From assembly GCF_902459465.1 (NCBI RefSeq), contig NC_047068.1:18623195-18687194 (forward strand): DNA of 64,000 bases, given 5' to 3'. The position numbers and the translations under genes were made by a program. The notes below the pieces were generated by a model. That model was not told where the DNA came from. It saw only the letters and a program-made list of their open reading frames with translations, and did not search any database. The stretch comes from Asterias rubens (taxonomy: Eukaryota; Echinodermata; Asteroidea; Forcipulatida; Asteriidae). Of the stretch, positions 25,001-33,200 are shown one piece after another (within the stretch, counting starts at the first letter, position 1; each line of letters opens with the position of its first letter).

Positions 25001-26973
25001 GGGAGCAACTCCAAAAATAACTGTCAAGGCTGTGGGAAGAGACCCTTGAAACAATGAGACCAATAGTATTTGTGAAAGGCTTTGGTAACTATTCCAGTCA
25101 TCACCCATGATTACCAGTTTGCTAAAAGCCCTTTATGACTACACAGTGCCCATTGGAAACATACCATCTGTAGCAGTTTGGTGCAATTAAATAAGAAATC
25201 ACAGTGAGCTGTAACTTGTCCAGCTACAAGCTGTAGTTTCCTATGCATTTCTTATTTGTATTATCGCCAACCTAATTGCCTCAAATGTTCTCTTTCTTAC
25301 AGCCAACAAATAAGAGAAAATTTTCTGCCAAATTTGTGGGAGATTTAGGGAACGTTCTAGATCCCGACAGTGCTGTAGATGCTGACTGGCGTCTCATGCT
25401 GATAGAGCTTGGGCAGTCACAAGGTGAAATAAGGAAAGTTCATTCCATGAGGCACCCTACTGAGGAGGCTTTATATAGTTGGCAGGAGGCTGGCAGATCT
25501 CTGGATGAGTTGTTGGAGATTTATCAAGAGAAACGACCGGATGTTACGGAAGTTATTGAGCGATATAAAAAGAATAATGGTGAGTTAATATATATGTTAT
25601 CTCACACACACTTGTGAAACATAGAAAAAAATATCGGGCTTCTGCGTCCCATATCCAACAAGGCCGAAGGATATGGGATGAAGACACGCTATTGTTTTCG
25701 AATTTTTCTTCCAGTCTCATAAGGTCAACCTCGTCCATAAAGAAAGAAACAAACAAACAAATAAACTTAATTTAAAACTTCATTAAAGCATTGTTTCGTG
25801 GCGAACAGCATGCACGTGCAATGTTTAGAATTTAATTTTTGCACTGACCATATGCGGAGCATGGCGCGTTGACACTCGCAATACGCAGAGTGCAATATAT
25901 AATAAATGGGAGTACATGTAGGGTATAGCCTATTATCACACTCTGGTTTGAGCAACTGGTTGGGAGGATTAGTGCGTACTGGAATATAAAGATAAGTGAA
26001 ATCTGCTTTCAGAGCTCACAGATGCCATGTTGTGCGACAGGTATTTTAATGGTAATGTCATATTCAATACAGTCTTTTGTGGTGAATTGAAGACTGATGT
26101 CTTACCACAGCTAGTTACCATCATAGGCTTGGAATTGTACAAAGGCAACGGTGGCCGTTCTGTTGCCCCTGCTCAATGGACCCTTTTAATGAAATATGTA
26201 AATTGCACATAGCGCGTGCGCACTAACATTTTGGTTGGCAAAAACGAGGGAACATCGCGCTGTTTTGTACATGGCTAATGGCTGCGTGACGCAGACACGA
26301 TTGTGCGTCTACTTAGTGCACAACTCTATGGCGTTTGCCATCCAACAGGGTCTGTACGCATGCGTGAATGTAATTAGCATATTTCATGAAAAGGGTCCAT
26401 TGGCCTTGGTGCCCCTTCAAAAGTTCCCCGTAGCCTTTTAAAAAGATTTTTTCAATGGAGGTTCCCTATGCAACTGAAAGTGGCCTTCTCAAAGATGAAT
26501 TTCCAGGCCTGCTGTCATTCTTTCAGCAGCTTATAGGCCATGTGGAGAGTTTCTGACTGCAAACAAATCTCTAGCATTAGATTAGCTGTGACACCAGTCA
26601 CAAAAGAAAAAAAGATCTTTTGAGTTCTAATTCTCTCAATTATTTTTCGTCAGCAGCTTGTTACGCCATCCCAGTTGAGACTGTGCAACAAACACCAAGA
26701 CATGAAACAGCTATTGTGACAACAGAGCAACTTATTAAACTTGCTCACAATCTTGGACCATGGAATGAGCTAGCTATAAATCTGGGTATGTCTGGAGGAG
26801 ATATTTACAAAATTAAAGAAGACAACAAATACGACCAATGGGCTCAGGTTTTCTACATGCTAGAAAAATGGCAAAAGAGGGAATCTCCAAAGGCTACTGT
26901 GGGATTATTATATAAAAAATGCTGTGAGACAAAAACTATTGATAAAGAATTCTATGCCTTTCTGTTGAAATAG
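12568..26973 (+). CDS. Transmembrane protein with expanded linker and tandem death domains (13 exons)
   Basis: Proposed exons: 12568-12757, 13008-13097, 16188-16211, 16685-16765, 17418-17525, 18561-18668, 19569-19655, 20800-20898, 21065-21151, 22296-22394, 24243-24304, 25303-25579, 26657-26973. All have AG/GT borders and compatible phases; introns 1-10 are phase 1. Total 543 codons. Order: hydrophobic N-terminus and glycine-rich membrane span, cysteine cluster, Ser/Thr/Pro/Gln-rich linker, two death domains, stop. Death domains assemble signalling complexes (MyD88, IRAK, TNF-receptor type), so a membrane-anchored apoptosis or NF-kB adaptor role is inferred. No ectodomain was found. Start choice is open: Met at 12568 (in-frame TAG at 12550), a splice acceptor at 12602, or Met at 12664. 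Parts are described separately. No name can be given. Confidence 0.75.
13500..13640 (-). repeat. MITE family M1 fragment
   Basis: Contains GATGACCGATTGAGCTGAAA and TTTCACAGACTGGTATAATT, the inner right part of M1. Both ends are lost. It lies in intron 2 of the death-domain gene. Confidence 0.5.
13848..15307. repeat. Giant inverted-repeat (fold-back) element, family F, with a nested MITE
   Basis: Left arm 13848-14375 is mirrored by 14593-15307. The outer ends are GGTGAAGAGGTTTTCAACTA and TTGAAAACCTCTTCACCACA; inner ends are CAAACTGTCTGAGG-like and CCTCAGACAGTTTCGC. The arms carry secondary palindromes around AGGCCTGGTTCTTGATAATT. The spacer is about 215 bp. A separate MITE (15051-15195, ends GGCCGATTTCACAAAG and its complement) sits in the right arm. 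No transposase. Located within intron 2 of the death-domain gene. Open frames across it are mirror-image artefacts. Confidence 0.8.
15310..16180. other. Intron 2 remainder, no feature
   Basis: AT-rich sequence with a piece at 15835-16010 resembling the inner part of M2 in reverse (CATTGAAGTATTTCTGTC; ATTTGATGAGAAATAAGT). No exon signal seen before the acceptor at 16187. Confidence 0.4.
16188..22394 (+). CDS. Linker exons 3-10, repeated phase 1-1 cassettes
   Basis: Exon 3 (24 nt) encodes DCCGGSSN. Exon 4 encodes VNNIQSRGSVQFVNETPEET and a Gln run. Exons 5 and 6 are near-identical copies (108 nt; QPASNPSGSNQTVHPTAPPE then ENDPLLPPP). Exons 7 and 9 (87 nt) and 8 and 10 (99 nt) are a duplicated pair encoding VTVDVHQRSAAQSDTSG and TESSSTAATSDQPDS-type Ser/Thr/Gln-rich sequence. 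Every exon is symmetric phase 1-1, so copies add sequence without shifting frame. The region has low complexity, no fold I recognise and several NxT sequons, which would matter only if it were extracellular. By exon order it lies on the same side as the death domains. Confidence 0.75.
16505..16660 (-). repeat. tRNA-derived SINE, family S2
   Basis: Minus-strand B box GGTTCGAGTCCCACCCGAGT, flanked by AGAATTGCAACGGTATT and the ACTCGGG/TCTGTGAAAAA region. The same layout appears twice at 28240-28530, there with GGGTTCAAATCCCACCCCAG. Lies in intron 3. Confidence 0.6.
16822..17202 (-). repeat. MITE family M1, complete copy in intron 4
   Basis: TTAA-bounded, with the central GATTTCGAGACCTCAT / TTTTGAGGTCTCAAAATC palindrome. 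It lies just upstream of exon 5 and, as a truncated sister copy at 17970-18342, just upstream of the duplicate exon 6. Confidence 0.85.
17600..17865 (+). repeat. SINE S1, 3' half
   Basis: Carries the S1 body: GATGTTCCTGGTTTGATTGG, CACCTTGTAAACCATTACAT, and GTGATGGATATATGAGCGTT, ending in ATTATTATTA. Sister 3' halves: 19705-19925 and 21205-21425 (plus), 20035-20260 and 21535-21760 (minus). Confidence 0.75.
17970..18342 (-). repeat. MITE family M1, left-truncated copy in intron 5
   Basis: Same family as 16822-17202. The left TIR is lost (begins TTATTGGTAATTGTCAAAGA), the right end CACTGCCTTTAA is intact. Its position ahead of exon 6 mirrors that ahead of exon 5, and homology continues beyond both into exon and donor, so it appears to be part of the duplicated segment. 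Confidence 0.8.
19195..19445 (+). repeat. SINE S1, head and body
   Basis: B box GGGGGTTCGAGTCCCAGTCA, then CCTGTGTCCTTAAGCAAGAC and the conserved middle TTAGACGTAAAGTCGTTGGT. Truncated at about 19445. In intron 6. Confidence 0.75.
19474..22458 (+). repeat. Tandem duplication of about 1.5 kb (two copies)
   Basis: Copy 1 is about 19474-20970 and copy 2 about 20971-22458, offset 1496-1497 bp. Each holds the 87-nt exon, a plus and a minus SINE S1 half, a TATAGGAATTTTATAGG-rich stretch, and the 99-nt exon. The copies differ by scattered substitutions and small indels only; I judge them well above 95% identical by eye. The join is at GATTTAGTTCAAATGTGTGC. Confidence 0.9.
22735..22990 (-). repeat. 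SINE S1-like fragment, minus
   Basis: Minus strand shows GATCAGCAGAGTGTGGGTTC (tRNA-like B box GGTTCGAATCCC). The remainder (GGCAGTTGCCACC, TCCATACGGATGTAGG) differs from S1, so it is a composite or another subfamily. In intron 10. Confidence 0.5.
23075..23440 (+). repeat. SINE S1, nearly complete
   Basis: GTGGCGGCATGTCATGGCCT head, A-box-like TAGAGGTTAAGAGCA, then CCTGTGTCCTTAAGCAAGAC, TGGGACATAAAGCTGTTGGT (a central block that may belong to a shared SINE domain), a 3' part GTCTCATAACTCAAATGTAG and an ATAAGAAGCCACCATTA end. In intron 10. Confidence 0.8.
24400..25250. other. Intron 11 sequence without a called gene
   Basis: Moderately GC-rich (24480-24740) with direct repetition of AGACCCGGTAACAGACC and a hairpin CCCGGGCTG...CAGCCCGAG at 24690-24722. 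The rest resembles unique intron sequence. Possibly a decayed retroelement; nothing decisive. Confidence 0.35.
25303..25579 (+). CDS. Exon 12: first death-fold domain
   Basis: This 277-nt exon (acceptor TTTCTTACAG, donor ATG|GTGAGT, phase 0 to 1) encodes a helical domain with the death-domain pattern: DADWRLMLIELGQSQGEIRK, then HPTEEALYSWQEAGRSLDEL and a final RPDVTEVIERYKK. The W-x-x-L...LG...I core, the PTEEALYSW helix-4 motif and the RxDV helix-6 region fit MyD88/IRAK-type death domains. Acting partners are unknown. The identification is from sequence pattern only. Confidence 0.75.
25620..26620. other. Intron 12, no gene called
   Basis: Contains an inverted pair (TTCTGCGTCCCATATCC / GGATATGGGATGAAG, 25636-25685). 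The open frames at 26027-26441 have no exon borders and are treated as chance. Confidence 0.45.
26657..26973 (+). CDS. Exon 13: second death domain and C-terminus
   Basis: The last exon (acceptor GTCAGCAG, phase 1) starts ACYAIPVETVQQTP, a short spacer, then a classical death domain: LIKLAHNLGPWNELAINLGM, a DIYKIKEDNKYDQWAQ helix, MLEKWQKRESPKATVGLLYK, and CCETKTIDKEFYAFLLK before TAG. PWNELA, W-x-x-V/ML-x-x-W and the ATVG-LL pattern are hallmarks. Two different death domains in tandem is unusual. An AATAAA lies 27 nt after the stop. Confidence 0.85.
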
Positions 26974-26999
26974 ACATGCATGGGGAACTGTCAAACTCC

Positions 27000-27005
27000 A
27001 ATAAA
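27000..27005 (+). promoter_or_regulatory. Polyadenylation signal AATAAA of the death-domain gene
   Basis: AATAAA 27 nt past the stop codon, followed by a 22-bp C run (27050-27071). It gives a very short 3' UTR; a later signal could also be used. Confidence 0.5.
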
Positions 27006-27069
27006 TGAAACTTCACTGACAGGGCCCCGAGCAAAACCCTATTTCTCGCAGCCCCCCCCCCCCCCCCCC

Positions 27070-27174
27070 CCACAATTTCACAGATTTGTTATTTCATGCA
27101 AAATGTTAGTTGGGATACACCAAATGAAAATACTGGTCTTTGACAATTACTGATTGTGTTCACTGCCTTTAACA
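27070..27174 (+). repeat. MITE M1 right-end fragment
   Basis: TTTCACAGATTTGTTATTTC to GTTCACTGCCTTTAA. It begins right at the C run, suggesting the rest was lost there. Confidence 0.65.
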
Positions 27175-27371
27175 TCATGCTCAATGGGATTGTCTTGTAT
27201 TGTGTTGTCGGGGAGTAAAAGCGAATCGACATTAACAAACACATAGTTCCGTCGATTTTGATGGGATCAGGAAAAATGTGACACTGTTGAAAAGATGGGC
27301 CTCTGGCACTTGTGTTTCAAAGCAAGACACTATACAAATTCCTCTTTTAAAAATACACATTAAGTTCAGTT

Positions 27372-27750
27372 TTAAAAGCACTGGACACTATTAGAAATTA
27401 CTCAAAACAATTGTTACATAATAACCTACTAGGTAAAGAGCATTGGAGAGCTGTTGATAGTATTAAACATTGTGAAAAACGGCTCCCTCTGAAGTTACAT
27501 AGTTTTTGAGGAAGAGGTTATTTCTCACTCAAATAATTATAGACTCTAGCTGAAGCCTTTTTATGATGAATCTGAAAGCAAACAAAGTAATGGAACAAGG
27601 GTGTCTTTCTTTCATTATTCACTTGCAAATTTGATGACCAATTGATAAGGCAACATTTTCACAGGTTTGTTTTATTTTATGCATATCTTGGGATACATCA
27701 AGTGAAATACTAGTCTTTGACAATTACCAAGGTGTTTCCAGTGCCTTTAA
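27372..27750 (+). repeat. MITE family M1, complete diverged copy
   Basis: TTAA at both ends (TTAAAAGCACTGGACACTAT and TTTCCAGTGCCTTTAA). The central palindrome has decayed more than in other copies. Confidence 0.75.
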
Positions 27751-28239
27751 GATAAGTTCGTAAATGAATTTATTTTTATTTGATATTGAACAAGAAATAT
27801 AGACCACCTCAATGAATTAACATTGAAAAACTTTTTTTTATTGTTTTCTATTTTTATCATGCAATGTATTCTTTGGTGAATGATGTGCATTATGCAGTAC
27901 ATATTTTACCGTAAAATTTATCTTAATACTCAGCAATATTGTATATCTGTTTACTTGAAGTATTTCAGATTGAAATTTTTATAAAGAATAAGATCCTGTA
28001 ACCAAATAAAAAAAATCACTTGGAAGTATTGGTAGAGATCTGTCATCAACAATTAAGTTTTAGTACAAAAATACTTTGTAGTTGTTTATTTCAATTTTGT
28101 TAATTATATCAGGAAAGAGCTGGTGGCAATGACAAGAACCAGAGCTGAAGACCAAAGAACTGTGTTTGAAATGTCAAGATATCTCTGGTTCTTCAGAACC
28201 CTCACTTTTTTCAAGAACTGAAAATGACCTTTCATTTTG

Positions 28240-28530
28240 TTTGTGTATCCATATACTCTGATGTGTGTTAGCACCGAGTTCTGTGTAATAACTCACAGAC
28301 ATATTACTGGGGTGGGATTTGAACCCACAACCTTTGCAATTCTAGAGGAGTGTCGTACCAATTTAGACCACTGAGATTGCCCGATAGCTAGAGGCAGATC
28401 TGATGTGTGTATAGCACTGTATCCTCATCGGTGTTGTGAAAAAATCACAGACATATTACTCAGGTGAGAGTCGAACCCGAGACCTTTGCAATTCTATTGC
28501 AGTGTCATACCAACATTGGCGTCTATGGGT
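28240..28530 (-). repeat. Two head-to-tail SINE S2 copies
   Basis: Copies at about 28240-28385 and 28395-28530. Both have the minus-strand B box (GGTTCAAATCCCACC and GGTTCGACTCTCACC), TTGCAAAGGTT and CATATTACT. The plus open frame across them is spurious. Confidence 0.65.
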
Positions 28531-28599
28531 AAAAGGCAAAATGAGTATTCTTTGTCTTATTGCAAATACCTGTACATCTATTAGAGAATTACCTTGTCT

Positions 28600-30150
28600 T
28601 TTCAAAGGTGTAGTTTCTTATTTACTTTCAACAACAAGCATAGTTTGAAGAGTACTCTAAAGATCTGGAGACATATAGCTTCCCCGATGGGTTCCTACAA
28701 GACCCTGTGCATTTTTATAAAACCCTTCCAAAGGTTTAGCATTGTTTTGCTTGTATATATTGTCATCTTTGGTAACATGTATTTATGTAGGCCTTACTTC
28801 CGTACTGTAGTGGTAATATTTTTGTATGTTAACTGTGTATTTTTTTACAATATTTTTACCTTGTGTGCTACATAATTAAGCTTTGTGCTGCCAGTTGTTT
28901 TTTTTAATAAAAATGAATCGATGAAGATAAAAAATGATTGTGTGTGAACACATGCGTCTACTTCAGGCATTAGGCACAGACCTGTGATTAGCTATAAACT
29001 TTATTGACCATGGTATTTTAACTGACCTTTCTGTAAAAATATACTTGCCACAAAAGGGAATAACTTAATTTTTTTACAATTTTGTTGTCATTTGAAAATA
29101 ACCTTTTGGTACTAATTTTAATACACTGTACTTCTGACCAGTTATTTGTCGGAAGCCTTATTACAGGCTGATGATCAAATTTTTTTGTTTGATTTGTGAC
29201 TGAATACAAAAATAAACTAGCTCGTTCAGATAGTCCTTTGCTAAATGTAAAAAATAAATGAGATAATTTTACAGCCGCTGCACCTTTTTCTTTCAAACAC
29301 AAGGATTTTTGTGTGTGCTTGTTTTTTGTTTTTCCGAGTTAAAAACTGCATCAGCAGCAAGAGGAGCCTTGACCAGGAGGTAGGGTTACGGGCATGGACC
29401 TGATGTGGTCTATTTAGTTAGGGTTGGGGTGGGGGTGGTGATTTGCATGACATTTTATGTACTAATTTATTTTAATACCTGGTAAAGTTTTTTTCCTTTT
29501 TTTCTGCTGTCTGATAATTTTCCTTCTTGCTGTCCTTGAATTTCAAAACACGAATACAGAATGTTCTATATCAGTTGAGTAGTTAACATACAAATTAATG
29601 AGAAATAGAATTAGCTTTTGCCAACCTTACCAACGAAAAGGACATGGTATAAATGCAAACAAAATATTTTATGACCTGACGTTTCGACCCTAGCAGAGTC
29701 TTTCTCGAAGACTTAATGACAACACAACAGGCATGACTAAAAGTTTCCTGTTCATGTTTGCTGTGGGTAAACAAATCCCTTTCGGCACAAATCGGGTCAT
29801 GCAATTTTAAATTTGGACCAAAAGAATTTGATTAATCGCACATGCGATAGCTTTTATAAAAAAAAACTCTATAGGCCCCATTCAGAGGCATTTACAAATG
29901 ATCAGTATCTAGATCTTCCACTTTTTATCTTAGTGTTCTGTAGCTTCTGAGATAACAAAAAAAACACCAAAATGTATGAAGATGTTGTCAAAGGAGGTTT
30001 TATGCAAATTAGTTTGAACTGAAGTTGCACCACGTGTTACGAGTAACTTGTGCAGCACATTTTACACCTTTATGAACAAATTGTGATTGGAGTAGGCCTA
30101 ATGTAACTTTCAAAAAACCCCACAACAAACGAAACGTTTGTGACCTATTG
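28600..30150. other. AT-rich stretch, no supported gene
   Basis: Apart from repeat H at 29668-29745 no exon or RNA gene is visible. 28110-28210 holds a repeat-like CTGAAGACCAAAG / GTTTGAAATGTC motif also resembling 57640-57700. Confidence 0.45.
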
Positions 30151-30286
30151 ATGAAGATTGACCAATGAAAACGACTGTTTCGGAAGCCTTTGGATGATCA
30201 CGTGCGACTCCTGCACGCTCGAGTTTCAAAGACAAAATGGACGACGTCAACTCGACCTGAGTCTGTGTGCTTTATTGCCCAACAAA

Positions 30287-33200
30287 ATGAGTTTGTTCAC
30301 GGATTTTCAAAGACACAACTACCACAAAAACGTGATGGTGAGTTACAGATTTGATTGTGATAATGGTGGTTTTGATTTGTAGGAATTTCACATGATTATT
30401 TTGAGTTCAATGTGGGGGCCGTATTCGACACAAATCTGCCAATTCCAGAGCACCTACTTACAGCATAGAGTAAGGATCCTTACTCTATGCTTACAGGTAC
30501 TTACACTTACAGGTCCTCTTCTGATTGTATTCCGGCCTTGGATTTCCCCGGCCTTTGCTGGCCTCTTTCATCAGATCTTCATACAACCTCCTGTTAACAT
30601 TGCCTGTGCGCATGTATGTGGGGGTTGGTTCGTCAATGTCATATTTGAAGGGTTGGGATGACCAGATCTTGTCTAGAGTAGTCTTGCCTCTCAAAGGATT
30701 TCACACTAGGTGCTGTCATAACAAGGTTTGGGAGTCTATTCCATGTGTCTGCTGATCTGTGTACGAAGGAAAATTTTCTTACATCTAACCGGGCATTAAT
30801 CTTGTTTAATTTATACTGATGACCCCTTGTGTTGTTGGTGTTAAGTTGGATGAAATTTGTTACATGTGAGTCATATTTCCCAGTGAGTATTTTGAACATC
30901 TCGATCATGTCTTCTCTTGTCCGACTGTAAGCTAAGGTTGGTAATTTCAGATGTTTCAGTCTCTCCTCGTAGGGCATGTTCTTTAACCCAGGGATAAGTT
31001 TAGTTGCTCGTCTTTGAACGTTTCGATTCCAGTGATGTCTTTCTTGAGGGGTTGAGGTGAGGTGCCTAGACTTGGTTCGTATATTCAAGGTGAGGCCTTA
31101 CCAATGCTTTGTAGAGCAGCAGAAACTGTCCTTATCCAGGTGGTCATATGTTCGTCTAATTAGACCCATAATAGAGTTAGCCTTGTTTATTTTCGAGGCC
31201 ATGTGACTGCTGAAGGATAACTTTTCATCGATGATGACACCGAGGTCCCGTTCTTCTGTAACTGATTTAAGTTAATGCTCATTTTGACCCATGGTGTAGT
31301 TACTAGCTCCCACTGTCGTTTTCCCAATTCTCATGAAAGTACACTTGTCGGGGTGGAATTTAAGTAATGAGTTTTTCGTCCATCCTACCAGGCGGTCTAC
31401 ATCATGTTGGAGCAATTCACAGTCCTCTAATGAAAAGATTTTCCTGCTCCCTTTTTTATGAATTGCTGTGATATTAGCCCTCTTCCAGTGGTCTGGCAGT
31501 ACCCCTGAACGTAGTGATGTTTGGAAGATGATGGCTAGTTGTTTGCTAATAATGTCTCTAAGTTCATATAATACCCTAGGATGAAATTTGTCAGGTCCTG
31601 GAGACTTGGACACATTGAGGTTGCTCAAAGTTTGTGTACACTGTCCTCACTGGCGTCCAGATCCAACTCATGAGCTACGGTGATTGTTTCAGGCAAATCC
31701 CATGCCCCTCTGGTTCCGGTTCCCTTGTGAAACTGAAGAGAAGAAATCATGACCAAAAGTATAAAGCATTGAGCATATTGAGAAGTAAACAAACGGGCGA
31801 TGCGGCAGAAGAACAACAGTGAGAACCGAGCAGAAAATTGTATTTTTTGAAGATGTTTTTTAACTTCACTCAACAAAAAGGCAATGCAAGCATTATGAAT
31901 GTATATTGAGTGTGTGGGGTAAGTTTTGGTTGTGTAGTGTAAAGGAAACTTTAGTTATTGGTGGCTAACGGTTGTACAATTTTCATATATCAACGCTGAT
32001 TTTAAAACGTAAAGCGTTAAGGAGACCCAAAATAAAAGACCCCTATAAAGCTCATGGAGGAGCAATGTAGTTTTTAGAAGTATTCTAGGAGTAGTAGTTC
32101 GTTCCACTTTAGATAGCCAAACGAACCTCATAGTTCTAGGAGTAGGGTAGCCCAGGCAGGCAACGCGGCAGAGTCCAGGGTATAAAGGTCCTGTACCATT
32201 GCGAAAAAAATTACAACATTTTTAAGAAAGGATACCTTTCCGATCCGTATGGCCCCACCACTTTTTCACAATTTTTTACAGGGAAAGAGGGATATCTCAT
32301 TGAGGTAAAATTAGATACTGTATTATTTCATATCGAATGAAAAAGTGGTGGCGCAATACGGAAAGTTTCCTCTAAAAAATATTTCTACGTAACTCAGGAA
32401 GCTGAACTTATTAATTTCAACATTAGTTGACACCAGGGACAAATCACTTCACAACAAAATTGGTTGATCCATTCCTGCACGATAAATTTCAAAATAAATA
32501 ATTTTCGTGGAAAGTTACTTCTTTCTTGAAAACTATGTCACTTCAGAGGGAGCCGTTTCTCACAGTATTTTGTATTATATAACTGACATACAGATCCTTG
32601 TCATTTGATTGGTGGAACTTACTTCATGTGACATTCATTATTACTCCCATCCGCACCAGTGATCAAAAAGACCTATTCGCCCATGGGGAATAGCATTTCC
32701 CATTCAACAGTTAGGATCATCCTTGTTCACAATGTTTTTGAGTATCCTGTATCAAGCTGGAATGGCTGATGGATATCGAGCAAGTGTCTTAAGAATTACC
32801 TCATGGCACCCTCTTATAAGAAACTAACAGACCTTTTCACCAAACATTTTATATTTTGTTTGTATTTAGGTGATAGCTACAGATGTCATTGGACAGATAA
32901 AGTCTACTCCCCAAAGTAGATGCTCGATGATGCACATGAAGTCCTGCGTAAAGATTCAAAGATGTCTTCTCAGTCAAAGGTAAATTTAGTTAAAGAGAAA
33001 CTATTTGTTTTAGATGCCTGATCATGGATAGTGTACAGTTTGATCATGTTAAGATTTATAAAAAATGTTACAATTTTTAGAACATGTTCCCAAAGTTAAA
33101 AACAATCAAAAGGTAAGGGTGGAAAATGTTTTGAGACATGGTACGGAAATCTGCAGTGATTAGTGACTTGCTGGTAATGTTTTAAATGCAAGTGAAGTGC

